A DNA stretch of 64,000 bases from Lomentospora prolificans. Taxonomy: Eukaryota; Ascomycota; Sordariomycetes; Microascales; Microascaceae. The notes under the pieces were generated by a model. It had not been told where the DNA came from and did no database searches. It saw nothing but the letters and a program-made list of their open reading frames with translations. A program made the translations under genes and the position numbers. This document shows positions 28,898-40,349 of this stretch, in pieces (within the stretch, counting starts at the first letter, position 1; each line of letters opens with the position of its first letter). The stretch is taken from positions 620,001 through 684,000 of the forward strand of contig JARFXM010000005.1 of the NCBI GenBank assembly GCA_029532625.1. The letters run 5' to 3'.

Positions 28898-31328
28898 AGG
28901 GCACATGCTCTTGAGGGATGTAGCGATGCGTTGCCCGTCCGGGTTTGATTTCACCATTATTCATTAAAATCGAGGGTATGAGTGTTTTGGCGTTGCTTCG
29001 GAAGAAATATACCTATATACCCAGCTGAGAAGGAACAAGTTTAAGCATTACCACAACAAGCATTAGTTTTAGAGGACGGGTCAGCCCAAGTGTTCAAAAG
29101 ACCGGATAGATAGCCTTGGAAGTCTGGGCGTGGGATGTTTGGGACGGTAGGAAAATAGCGAAAGACTCGTGCTTCTATCGAGAAAGTTTTCCGGGTCTTG
29201 AGCTTGTGCTATCAAGGCGTGTCTATTGTACCGCCGCCAGTAAACTAGTAAAAGGCATGCTTGGCTGCGCTAACGTGGCTCTATTGAAGATAGAAGTTGA
29301 AGCCATGCGGGCCTAGCGCTTTCCTCTCGAGCCATCACGCCCTCCGCATTGATATTAGTGTCCGTCACCAGCGGCCGGAATCCAGCAAAGTGTCTGGGGC
29401 TTTCAGGTTATTTCTCTGCGCGGAGGATCTAGAACTCGTCTGGACCCTTGGGAGTTTGTGTTGTTGATGTCTCATGTGCAAAACTGTGGGGGGAGGGGAT
29501 GCGAGACATGAAATGCGGCGCGGACCCAAGACCCAATCTTCTGCGCTGCGACTGCAAGCTCCTGCCGGCGTGCGTGCAGCTGTTTACATGCTTTTGTTGA
29601 GGAACGCAGGGCAGGGTAACTCGGTGTCAGGGCGGATATAGTCGGTGTTAGTGAGCGGCGGCGGCGGAAGGGGTGGCGACTCAGCAGTTGTTGAAGGTCA
29701 AATTCAAAGCAGAGGGGGCGTTGTGGGTCATGGAAGAGCAGAACTAGCAGAGAACGACATGCAAGAGGGACAGACAACGCCGGCAAGGGCAAAGGTTACG
29801 CCGGAACCAGGTCCGGCCAGCTAGGCGGGTGTACAGAGTAGTGTTAGAAGCCAGCTGGCAATAGTCTCCAACTCCTCAAAAAGGTGATTGATACTTTAGC
29901 GGCTGCTTGAGTACTAACTGGGAGTTGCACCAGGCCCACCCTTTTCGATTGATTGCACCTCGGTGGAAAAGGGTGGTGATGGGGATGATTGAACTGACTC
30001 GATTGCGTTCACCCATTCGAAGATGAACCCATCCCATTGGAAGATGAGTTGAAGGGATTACAGCATACGACGTCGGGATGGCGTCGCCAGCGGACGTACA
30101 GTTTCGGGGGGGAAGAACTGGGCCCAGGACGATTACCGGCCGTTTCTGATGTTGCTGCTGCTCGATGCGGGACAGAATAGGAAACCTGCTTATGTTGGGC
30201 GCCACCGGGTGAGGGGAGTGCCAATTGGTTAATAGATCCATACCTCTATATGCTAAGCTCGGTTCGGCGAAACATTGCGTTTAAGAGGGTAGACGGCGGG
30301 GGATGATGGGGAGTTGATGGGATGGGATACAAACCGTGATGAGCGCGGGAGTGTGTCTTTGGCTCCTCGTTGAAGCTGCTGTTAGGCATTTGAGGAATTC
30401 CTTACCTTAACAATTGGATTCCAATTGATCCAATATCCAATTCATCATTGATATTCGCCAGAGCAGCTGGGTTGTCTCAGACACTGTCTTAGCCTGGTCT
30501 CCGAAGCTTTGGTGCAACGAGTAATATTACGGGTATCAAAGTTGAGAGCTACGAGTACCTAATTAGGTACATTCCTCGTACCAAAGGCCTGCTCGAGCTC
30601 CAACCGCCATGACTGACCCACCGAAGCTAGTAGAATCCTACGCGACGGCGAAAGAAATGGCCTAAAATATTAAGCTACGGGCACATTCTACCAACCAAAT
30701 CAAGCCCAAGCTGGCTGGCTCAAGCTGGCATGCCTAGCCTAGCCGCTGGCGCTGGCTGGCTCAGAACCCCAACGAACCCAAACTTCCTAGAACTCAAGGG
30801 ATCAAAAAACCAATGGACCACAGAGAAGTAGGAAGATCGCTGGCATGTCTTCAAATACTCTCCCCGGGCTTCTTTACTTTTGATTGATCCTCGCTTATCC
30901 TCGCTCATATCAAATATTTTACTCTTATCCATTTCGTTTTCATGATCAAGATACTGCCTGCTGTCGCGATTTAATTCTTCTCGGCCCAGATCTTGTTCCC
31001 TTGCTCCCCGCGACGCCTAGCTGGCTGGCGAGACATCCTTCGACTATTATTAGTTATTCCCGGATACCCTGGAACGGCCAGAAGATTCCCCACACACCGA
31101 CTCGATCACAGGCTTTCTACCCTCGGTTGGGGAACACCCCCCCTGTCCCAAGCTTCCAAGTCGCAATTATTTCGCCACGACGCTGCTTTTCGCCATCCTC
31201 AAGCCCCCCCTCGCCTTCTCTCTCTCTCTCTTTCCTTCCTCCAGTTATTACCCGTAGTAAATATCTCGTCTATCGCTGACGATAATATCCTTTATCCATC
31301 AAGGCTCGCACGATAAGATCATCCCGCC
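28898..31328. other. intergenic between the BRAP2-like and SCT1 genes
   Basis: About 2.4 kb. GCTGGC-type words cluster at 30710-30765 and 31020. The last 300 bases are strongly CT-rich, probably the SCT1 leader. No gene, RNA or transposon recognised. Confidence 0.5.
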
Positions 31329-33774
31329 ATGGATAGGGACGCAGAGCGCGGGCATAGTGCCCCGCCAAAGGAGCTCTATCCTATGGTGAACTGGAAGTAC
31401 GACGTTTTCCTGTGGGTGATTGGCATCGTCATCGACTTGTTCTTCAGGGAGGTTGTCCCTAGAGGATCGTGGAAGGTGCCTCGGGAGGGACCTGTGCTGT
31501 TTGTTGCCGCGCCGCATGCTAATCAGGTGAGTGATGTTCCGTCTTGCGATGTCAAAAAAAATCGCAGCTTGTGTACTTGCACCTCTTGGAACTTTGGCTC
31601 TAGTGTTCCCTGCCTGGCCTTCTAGTCTCGTGCTAACCGCTTTGTTTTTTCTTGTCTTGCCACTCTAGTTCGTCGACGCTATTATCCTCCAACGAACCCT
31701 GCGACGTGAAGCCAATCGCCGAGTCTCGTTGCTTATCGCCCAAAAGTCCGTTCATGGCTTCATTGGCTGGGGCTCCCGACAGGTCGGATCCGTCCCCGTC
31801 GGACGAGCTCAGGACTCGGCCAAGCCTGCTACGGGAACCATCTACCTTCCCGATCCCATCAACAACCCCACACTGATTCGCGGCGTGGGGACCAGGTTCG
31901 GTGAGGGCGAAGGCGAGGTTGGTGGGATGCTGTTCCTCCCCTCGGTCAAGGGAAAGACTGGCGCGAGCGTCGACATTGCCGAGATCATTGGACCCGAGGA
32001 GATTCGCATTAAGAGGCCGCTCAAGGGTAAGGTCCCCATGGAGCAACTCACCGGCCGCGACGACATCGACGAGGACGGAAAATTTACAAACAAGAAACTG
32101 AAGGGCGCCAAGGAGGGTTTTCAGGGAACCAAGTATAAGCTGGCTCCCCATATTGACCAAACTAGCGTGTATGAGGCTGTGTTTGCCCGTCTCCGGGCCG
32201 GTGGATGCGTTGGTATCTTCCCCGAGGGCGGTAGCCACGATCGAACCGAGCTTCTCCCCCTCAAGGCCGGTGTCGCGATCATGGCTCTGGGAGCACTCGC
32301 CGACGCCCCGGACTGCGGCTTGACCATCGTTCCTGTTGGCATGAACTACTTCCACCCGCACAAGTTCCGATCGCGAGCCGTCGTCGAGTTTGGCAACCCT
32401 TTCCAGATTCCCCCCCGCCTAGTCGAACTATACAAGAACAACCAGCGGCGAGAAGCCATTGGAGAGCTGCTCGACGGCGTGTACAATGCGCTGAGCTCCG
32501 TCACGGTTTCCACTCCCGACTACGATACCCTCATGCTTATCCAAGCAGCACGACGCCTGTACAACCCCACGGGCAAGAAGCTGCCTCTTCCCGTCGTCGT
32601 CGAGCTTAACCGCCGGCTTTCTCTTGGTTACGAAAAGTACAAATCAGACGAGCGCATCGTCGAGCTTCGCGATGCCGTCAAGAACTACAACAGGCAGCTC
32701 AGATATCTCAACCTCCGCGACCATCAGGTGGAATACGCCAAGCGATCGGTTCCCGGCGTCATCTTTACGCTCCTCTTCCGCGTCGCCAAGCTCGCCCTTT
32801 TGCTCATCGGCGTCCTTCCCGGCCTCGTACTATTTGCGCCCGTTTTCATCGCTACCAAGACCATTAGCAGGAAAAAGGCCAAGGAGGCGCTGGCAGGCTC
32901 AACGGTCAAGATTCAGGGCAAGGATGTCATGGCTACGTGGAAAGTTTTGGTCTCGATGGCCTTTGCTCCTACGCTCTACCACTTCTACTCGATAGTCGTC
33001 ACTTTCAAGGCGTATCAGGACCGCATCTGGGGCATCGTGCCCCAATGGGCGCCGCTCTGGCTCGTGTACGTCACGTCGTTCATCGTCATGATTGCCATTA
33101 CCTTTGGCGCGCTACGGTTCGGCGAGGTGGGTATGGACATTTTCAAGTCGCTGCGGCCGCTCGTGCTCTGCCTCGTCCCTAGTTCCGAGTATAGTATCTA
33201 CCAGCTACGAGAAAGGCGCGCCGAGCTCAGCCGGCGGGTGACGGACCTCATCAACACGCTCGGTCCGGAAATGTTCCCCGACTTTGACAAGACGCGCCTC
33301 GTCGGCCGCGAGACAACCAAGCCCGTCGATTCAGCCATTGCCTCGGCGGCTGCAGCTTCGTCGGGCGAACCCACCGGGAAGCCCGGGCTACCGCGACGCG
33401 ATAGCGAAGCGTCGGTGCCCGGTACGGAGCCGGAGACGCCGCCTTACTTCTCTCGCCGCGGCACGATGCAGTCGCTGGCTAGCCTCCCCCGCAACGAGTC
33501 GTACAGCAACATCGGCGGCGTAGGCATGTTCTCGACTCGGCCGCCTTCGAGGAGCAGGTCCCGGAGCAGCAGCGGCGGGGGCGGGTTCCCGGTCAGCGCT
33601 TTCACGACGCTGGATTCAGCGGGCGGATTTGACGAGGCGTCGAAGAGGATCAGGGAGGCAATGAGGGAACGCAGGAGGAAGAGCGCGGCGAAAATGAATA
33701 TTGTTGATGCGGATGATGATGATACGGATGAGGACGAGGAGGAGTATGACGAAGCGAGGAAGAAGAATAGGTAA
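31329..33774 (+). CDS. SCT1: glycerol-3-phosphate / dihydroxyacetone-phosphate acyltransferase
   Basis: Two exons (31329-31526, 31669-33774) give 767 aa, the size of fungal Sct1/Gpt2. The enzyme acylates sn-1 of glycerol-3-phosphate (and DHAP) in the ER, the first step of glycerolipid synthesis. Motif I reads APHANQFVD (His63, Asp69); motif III reads FPEGGSHDR at 250-258. Membrane segments are seen at about 430-465 (VIFTLLFRVAKLALLLIGVL), 500 and 527-550. The C-terminus has Ser-rich segments (RDSEASVPG, SRSRSRSSSGGGG) that look like phosphosites, then an acidic run before KKNR. The 142-nt intron (GTGAGT, GTGCTAACC, CTCTAG) splits motif I between Gln66 and Phe67. Yeast has two paralogues; SCT1 versus GPT2 cannot be told apart by eye. 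Confidence 0.93.
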
Positions 33775-33862
33775 TCAGAGCCAGCAGGAGAGGTTAGGGG
33801 GTGAAAAAATGAGCCTGAGATGCCTCGTGCGCTGCAGGCCGACCATGAACTACATTGTATTT

Positions 33863-33898
<36 letters not shown>

Positions 33899-36078
33899 GT
33901 GTTTCTTTACTTTGGTTTTTATGAGGCGAGAGAGGGCTTTCATATCGTTCTCGGGTTTTGAATTCTGTATTCTTGGGTTTGCGAAACTTGGTTCTTTTTT
34001 TCTTTCACTTTCCTCCATTACTCTCTACTTGTTTGGAGCAACTATATACTCTACTGAAACGTTTTTCAAGCAAAAAATATACTGCATGGGCCGTGGATCC
34101 GTCCCGGGGGAGGGGGGGGAAGGAAGAGTAGAGCTAACGGGAAAGAGGCAAAAGTGAAGTGCGGTACACGAGAGCACGAAGGGGAAGGAGGTATTAACTT
34201 GAGATAGTTTTCATACTATGAGCAGTAATACATACAGCGTGTTAATATATATCATGGTCTGAGTGAAGTTATGAATCCATGCCATGAATATATAAGAGTC
34301 TCACCAACCCGGCCTGTTCAGTATACTTTGTTACTCTGTAAATATAGATCTCTATAGCATTCTCAAGCAAGCCAGGTTCTAGAAGTCTAGTTATAGGTCC
34401 GTAACTCTGATACACTATATTATTTACCTATTTCCTATTAGAACTGACCTTAGTACTCTAGAGCCTAGCTCAGCTCGCAGTCACGCTGCCGACCGTTGGC
34501 GGATCGAATATTGTTTCGGGATCCGTTGTCAGGATAGTACGGATATGGGATGTGGCCATAGGCGATTGCATCCGAACCATCACAATATTTGCATGTATAC
34601 TAGACGTAATTGCGCTTACACCCGATGGTTTACGCATACGTCCAGATATCGGTGCTGTTAGGATCGATCTATCCGCCCTCGCGAATCATTCCTTGAAGCT
34701 CTTCTCGGACGCCTCTCTGGGCTTATCCCAGGATAACAATAAAATTGGAAACCAAGATCCAGCTAATAACGACGATAAGATCAACGATACCAATCATAAC
34801 AATCGGCTTGGATACGGCATTAGCACCGACCGTTGTTGGCTTACATGGGATGAGAGCAACCTGCTCTGGCTACCGGCGGCGTGCGGACCGGCTGCTCGTC
34901 AGGATGCATGGTAGTCCTCTGCTTCTCATCTGACGAGCTCCCGGTGATGTTGAGTTGACCCAAGGGAAAGAAAGGTGATACGACATGCTCTCTATTATTT
35001 TCATTTTATTTGCAAAAGAAGGGTTTGGGGTTTATGTTCCCTTGTATAGTTTACCCGTTTTGCCTCTTGCTTTGTAGACTCAAGAAACGAAGCAAGCGAA
35101 TGTTGGTATAGAAGATGCAAGACTCTGCGAGAAGCATCCAGTAACTAGGAATTTCACCGATCCGGTCAGTAGCAGTATTGCATGAAGGCGTCTTCCTCTG
35201 TTGGGCCCCCCGGGGGTTCCATCTCCAGCCGCAGGCGCATTCCTGCTATCATGGAACGGCTTCTAGGTCTGAATTAGGTTATCTGCCGTTTTACGCTGAG
35301 CCGGCCCGTAGACAACGCATAATACTGGACAGTTGGCTGTATCGCTGCCATATTCGGGGTCTAGGCTTCACAGCCTGCCTATGCTTTCCCTCCCCGGTGG
35401 AGGGTAGGTTTCCCGTCCTTAATCGGGTTTCACGTTGCATCTGTTTTCGGTGATGTGGATCTTGGGCACCAGAAAAGGAAGTGGTCAACTGTCTCTGCCA
35501 CATTCAGTTCATTCACTGTTCGCAAGTTGCTCAAGCACCGATGGTTGCAGCGCCGGAGATAGTATCGTACGAACTCCAGCCGCAGGTATATCTACCTGCT
35601 GGGCAATGGGGTGTCGATTTTCGCCGATTATCTGCTAATTCCTCGTGGGAAAGCCAGCTTGGTACATGAGATATGATTGGCTTTGGGGTGGGAAAGTCAC
35701 AGGATCGCCGCTTTGGGAGGATTTGGGAAGAGAGAGGGCTGAAGAAGCGTTGGAGTATTAATAGCAGGCGACAATGTGAATGAATATCCATTGCTCGTCT
35801 AGTCCTGGCTGGCCAGGCTATGCGGAGTGTTGTCCTAGTTCGGAGACTACTATTTTCGGATTCCTGGTAATCACTCGGCTCGGAGAATTTCAACTCTCGA
35901 TATGTGTTGGCAGAGATACATATGAGAAGGCTTCCGCTGATTGCCTCGCGGTTCGGCAGCTTCGGATCGGGAGCAGAATAACAGGCTGCCACCGACTAAC
36001 TCCGAGGGTCATTCGAAACACTGCATTCGAAAAACGGCTGGCGGAAGGCCGAGTGGCCAAGCTAATAATACCTCCCAG
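33775..36078. other. intergenic with T31 tract and AT-rich, repeat-like sequence
   Basis: Starts with the SCT1 3' UTR, including a run of 31 Ts at 33867-33897. From about 34200 the sequence becomes AT-rich with many TA dinucleotides, which may be an old RIP-mutated repeat, though no family is readable. No gene recognised. Confidence 0.45.
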
Positions 36079-36080
36079 TA

Positions 36081-36116
36081 CTAAGGGATGGGGCCAAAAG
36101 TTTAGCCACTCTTTTA
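36081..36116 (+). repeat. left terminal inverted repeat
   Basis: 36 bp starting CTAAGGGATGGGGCCAAAAG and preceded by TA. It matches the reverse complement of 37545-37580 except at positions 2 (T/G) and 9 (T/C). Confidence 0.95.
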
Positions 36117-36172
36117 GAGAGATAAAACCAATATATCCTTATATCCTATTCAGAACTACCCTTAGGTAAATT

Positions 36173-37441
36173 TCACCCCTCCTTATATTTATTACTACCC
36201 TTTAGTTTAATAATTTGCTGGATATGGATAGGTACCCGTTTGATCCACATCTGGATCCGCTCCATCGGCAACTCTTCCTATAGCTGCATCTAGCCAGAAG
36301 TCAGTTCCCCCTTCGTTCGATAACATTGTTCGCGTGACCGCCTTTTCATATAGGCCTAGGTATATTCAATTGGATTTAGATCTAGCGAATTTCCTAGCTA
36401 TGGGAGCTGGTTCGTTCTCTGTTGGTCGTAATAGGTTTGTTGAAAATAGTGTGTGTGTGCTGGCGCTTTATCTTCTATTATATAGACGATTGGGTGGTTT
36501 TATTGGTATTCCTTTGCAAAGGGGATCAAATGTGGGATCAGGATATGCTAATAGTAGTGAAACTAGTCGATTCCCCCTTTTCCATCGCAGACAAGCTTGC
36601 TATTTTTCTCTATGAACTTCTATATAGGCTTCTTCCTAGGCTTATTTTGTAGACCCATCTGGGCCATCCTAGTATTCAGTTCCTATTGCTTGTAGCATTT
36701 TGGTTTAATCTGTATGTTAAGTTGTTGAATAATCAGTTCTGATACCTTCTTTTCAGCAAGCGTTTCTGCAAACCAGTAGAATGCAGGACCCTTCTTATCA
36801 TAAGAAAATGACCCCTAGAACATGAATTTAGAGAACCCCTTATACTACTGCTGAATGACTATTTTATCATAATATTCTTCTAGTATTCGCTATACCTGAA
36901 ATCTACCCTTCCTAGCTGATAGTTGAACTGCTATTTCATCTGTCCAGATGACATTCCGCCAGTCATCTATAGTCTAATCCTGATAGGTCTGGCACCACTG
37001 TAAATGTGTAGCTTTCATTACCTTTGTAAGCCCTGGTTTTACTATTGGGCGGCATTTTCGAAGGCCAGCATAATGTAGGATTCTGTATATAGTCCGTGGC
37101 GAGATATTTATGCCTTCATCTTTTAGTTGATGTGATAGTTGCCTAGTACTGAAAGTGCGGGTATCCTTAGTTGCGTGGACCTTTTTGAGGACCTTCTGTT
37201 TCATATCTTCTGTCTGTTTTCGTGGTCTTCCAGATCGTGGTTTATTAGTGAAGATACTAGTAGTAGCTAGAATAGGGGTATTACTATTGAATCCATGGTC
37301 TCTTACCTGATGGCAGATCCTGTAGACCTGGCTACTATTAGTATTGAAGATCGATGCAATATTAGAAACAGACTTATTGCTAAAGGTCTGTAATGTAATA
37401 ATCATCGCCTGTGCAGTGGGTGAAAATGCGGTCTGGCGACC
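36173..37441 (-). pseudogene. Tc1-like transposase remnant with RIP-type stops
   Basis: One frame can be followed from about 37441 down to a TGA at 36173. The intact N-terminal part (37405-36974, 143 codons) holds a bipartite helix-turn-helix (KSVSNIASIFNTNSSQVYRI, then a GRPRKQTED linker and STRQLSHQLKDEGINIS). Past a TAG come DDWRNVIWTDEIAVQL (first Asp at about 36940), IEDKAPAHTH (second Asp codon 36470-36472) and LDLNPIEY (36365-36382), then a C-terminal tail like IQQIIKLKG. Every premature stop I read is TAG, apart from one TAA. Two fall where Trp is conserved (LP*LGNSLDLNPIEYT*), and the rest fit former Gln or Trp codons. That is the pattern of C-to-T and G-to-A changes at CpA/TpG. Confidence 0.9.
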
Positions 37442-37544
37442 TATTATAGGCTAGCCATACCTTCGTAGATGGGTGGGTGGGGATGTTTGAGAAGAAATTA
37501 GTGGATCTCATCTACTTCTATGTAAGAAGGTGGGTATATGCATA

Positions 37545-37580
37545 TAAAAGAGTGGCTAAACTTTTGGCCCCGTCCCTTCG
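37545..37580 (-). repeat. right terminal inverted repeat
   Basis: 36 bp; its reverse complement starts CGAAGGGACGGGGCCAAAAG. It is followed by TA at 37581-37582. Confidence 0.95.
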
Positions 37581-37582
37581 TA

Positions 37583-38207
37583 CAAGCTAGCTAAAGGATT
37601 CCCCCCCGCGGCCCCGGCCTGCATCCCGGTTTCCAGAGAGTCCAGATAGGCTCGGCATATTAGTAATTCAGCGAGGCGGGAAGACTGCCATCTCCGCACG
37701 CCAAAAACCTGGGGAGACGCTCTTCTTGTCCTTTTTTTTGCTTGATTTGGTTTTTACATCCCGGCTCGTGCTCGGTGCGTGTTCTTGCTTATACAGTGAC
37801 GATTTACGGCGGAAGACGACAGCGTCAAGGGCGGCGTAACCCCTCGATTTGGCGGGTCAGTTAATTGTCGTATGCCGCTAGCCTTTTTTTTTTTTTTTTT
37901 TTTTTTGGAGAGGCTTCGCATATAGAAAGGGGTGTGGATGCCAGATATCTGGGGTTTCGGGCTGACGACGCTTCTTCTGCTGAGTCTTCTGTGTGGCTGG
38001 CTTATTGTTGATTGATAAGATTGATAATTCTTTTTTTTTTTTAGGAGGGTGGCTTTTCTGAGAGGCCTGCTTTTGAACCCCGCCAGGCCAAAAAACAGGT
38101 TACTCACTCTATTGCTCCGCTCACAAACACCCCACCGTCTCGAACTCGCCGCCAAAAGGAATAGCAAAAAGAGGGGGAAGACGAAGAAGAATACTAAGAA
38201 GGGAAAA
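37583..38207. other. intergenic: promoter of the APD1-like gene
   Basis: About 625 bases between the transposon and APD1. It contains a run of 23 Ts at 37884-37906 and a shorter T-run near 38031. No other feature seen. Confidence 0.5.
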
Positions 38208-39436
38208 ATGACATCACCGACAGGAAACTCTTGGAGCATCCGCTCGCTCATAAGCTCCACCAAGACCCTCGCCATGACCGTCTCCGGCAACCGCTCGGCC
38301 GACGGTCCCGCGCCGCTGTCCGCCATCTTCCCCAAGACGGACCCGGCCATCGACGGCGACGAGTGCTCGCACGACTGCGAATCATGCACCGTGCGCTATC
38401 CCAAGAACTTCAAGGTGGAGGAGAGCGACGACCTGTACGGCTTCGTCAAGGCGTGGGAGACGCATTTGCTTGTGGCGACGGGGAAGAGCGATTGGGTCAG
38501 GGATGTGGAGGATGAGAAGAGGAGTGTGATGGAGGCGTTTGGAAAAGCGGCGGGGCCGACGAATGGGGTGAGTTTTTATAGAGAGAGAGAGAGAGAGAAG
38601 AAAAAAAAGAAAGCATCGGAAAAGCTAACGAGGTGCTGTAGAAGCTCAAGCTTTCGGCGTCCAATATCCCCACACCGAGCGGCGCGGCGGATTACTCCGA
38701 GCCTACGTCGGTGCTTCTACTGCCGGCGTTTACGGTGATAGACCACGTCACGCCAGAGAGGGTTCCGCTCCTCATTGAGAAGATTATCAACCACGCCCCC
38801 ACAAACACATCTCCCCTCGTCCCCTTCACCCTACCCAAGACCGTTTCCGAGGCAGGGCAAAACGACGACAGCAACGGCGAGCACCAAGACGCCGGCAAAA
38901 AGAAAGCCGAGGCCGAGGCCGACAACCCCTCTATACCGCCGCCCATGACGAGCCGACCCTCGCCGCACCGGGTTCTCGTCCTCCTCTGCTCCCAAAAGAC
39001 GCGCGACGCCCGCTGCGGCCAGAGCGCACCCCTCCTCCGCAAAGAGCTCGAGCGGCACCTCCGGCCGCTAGGTCTGTACCGCGACCTGGACGACGAGCGG
39101 CCCGGCGGCGTGGGCATATACTTCATCTCGCACGTGGGCGGCCACAAGTACTCGGCCAATATGATGGTGTACAGACGGCCGGACGCGTTTGGGATCGATG
39201 GTGTGGAGAGGGCCAAGGCCGAAGGGAAGGTGGTACCAACGGTTGCGGAGAAGGCGGAGGAAGGGAAGGATGAAGGCGAGGATGTGGGTGCTGCGCAGTG
39301 TATTTGGCTGGCCAGGGTGCGACCGGAGGATTGTGAAAATATTGTGAGGTATACGATTTTGCAGGGCAAGGTAGTGAAGCCGGAGAGTCAGTTGAGGGGG
39401 GGGTTCGATCGGGGGAAGGGACTGTTGAGTTGGTGA
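38208..39436 (+). CDS. APD1: Apd1-like [2Fe-2S] thioredoxin-fold protein (sucrase/ferredoxin-like)
   Basis: Two exons (38208-38567, 38642-39436) give 384 aa; the 74-nt intron has GTGAGT and GCTAACG and contains a (GA)n run. The N-terminal part carries ECSHDCESC, a cysteine group typical of the family's first half. The C-terminal half holds LLCSQKTRDARCGQSAPLL and ISHVGGHKYSANMMVY. The spacing C236-x8-C245 and H284-x3-H288 equals the bis-His, bis-Cys ligand set known for yeast Apd1 and Aim32, which carry a non-Rieske [2Fe-2S] cluster. Yeast Apd1 is cytosolic and affects redox-drug sensitivity; Aim32 is mitochondrial. No mitochondrial presequence is evident here, so Apd1 is the better match. 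The linker between halves (residues 170-215) is charged and low in complexity. Confidence 0.92.
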
Positions 39437-40349
39437 CGACGCGGGGGTCGGGTGAGGCAGTGTATTTCAAACGATGTAAAAGCAATTCAGTGCTCGGGAT
39501 ATGCACACTTTGGACACGAGTCAGGAACTGAAGTGGCACGAAAGCAAAGTAAGCCTGCTACAAATGGGCAGTCTTCTAGCCCCTTTCTTCTCGAGGCCGG
39601 CTGGCGATATTATCTCGAGTTTCTGACTGTACCTACCCCGTCCGTCACTGCTGGCCATAACCGAGCTGGCTCCAACCCCAAGGGTCAGCAGCTCCCGCAT
39701 TACAGGTTCCAACCTCCAAATCCTTGTGGCAAAGGCACGCCGCAGACAATATCTGGTTACTTTTCGCGTCCGCCAACACCGGAGCAGTTTGGATGCCAAT
39801 GATGCAGCTGGCACTGAATCCGAACCCGAACCCGAACACGGCCAAGGCTCAATTGCTCCGTGGGCCCAATACTCTCCCCCCCCTGTCCGCGCGTGTTCCG
39901 CCTCGCGGGCGTATTTCCCCAGGTCGCTGGCTGGCCTGTGAATCTCTCTCTCCGCTAGGAGTAGAAAATGCAAGATGGGGGGTGGTCGGATTTAAGCTTG
40001 GCTTGGCACCTGTCAGCCGACACGGAACCCTGAATTTGCGCGGCGACGCATTGGTTGAGACTGACTCTGATGCTGGTCGGTACCTGAAAGGCAAGAAGGC
40101 ACATGCAATTCTTTTTTTTTTTCTTAATTACAAAAATAATCCCCGATAAATCCAATCCTCTTGGCAAACGCCAGCCTCGATTTCAACCAGCACAAGGACA
40201 GCATCGCCAGGCACCCTCCGAGCACGCTCGCTTCCTCCCTCCTCCTCCGTTTCCCCATTCATTATTCCGTTTCCTTTATTTTTCTTCCTTCCGGGAACCA
40301 ACTAGACCATCTTTCCGCCTAAATTGCTAAATTCCCCCCTCCCCCAAAA
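39437..40349. other. intergenic between APD1-like and ERG27-like genes
   Basis: About 900 bases between two plus-strand genes. The last 150 are CT-rich (probable ERG27 leader). A short AACCCG tandem lies at about 39820-39840. Nothing else recognised. Confidence 0.5.

Larger units (their letters stand above)
36081..37580 (-). mobile_element. Tc1/mariner (DD34E) transposon, full length but inactivated
   Basis: Exactly 1500 bp bounded by 36-bp terminal inverted repeats that match at 34 of 36 positions and flanked on both sides by TA (36079-36080 and 37581-37582), the target duplication of this superfamily. Inside, on minus, lies a single transposase-like frame: N-terminal helix-turn-helix part, then WTDE, IEDKAPAH and LDLNPIEY motifs giving a D, D(34)E triad. 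The frame is broken by about a dozen stops. The element is AT-rich relative to neighbouring genes. Complete ends mean it could be a target for transposase supplied in trans, but it cannot make its own. Confidence 0.93.

Noticed and set aside
31633..32361. Long minus-strand frame over SCT1
   Set aside because: Antisense shadow of a high-GC3 coding exon. The same explains long frames opposite ERG27, APD1 and the Zn2Cys6 gene.
33867..33897. T31 tract as a retroelement poly(A) tail
   Set aside because: No element body or target duplication is visible beside it; similar T-runs (42220-42248, 37884-37906) occur in other gene flanks.
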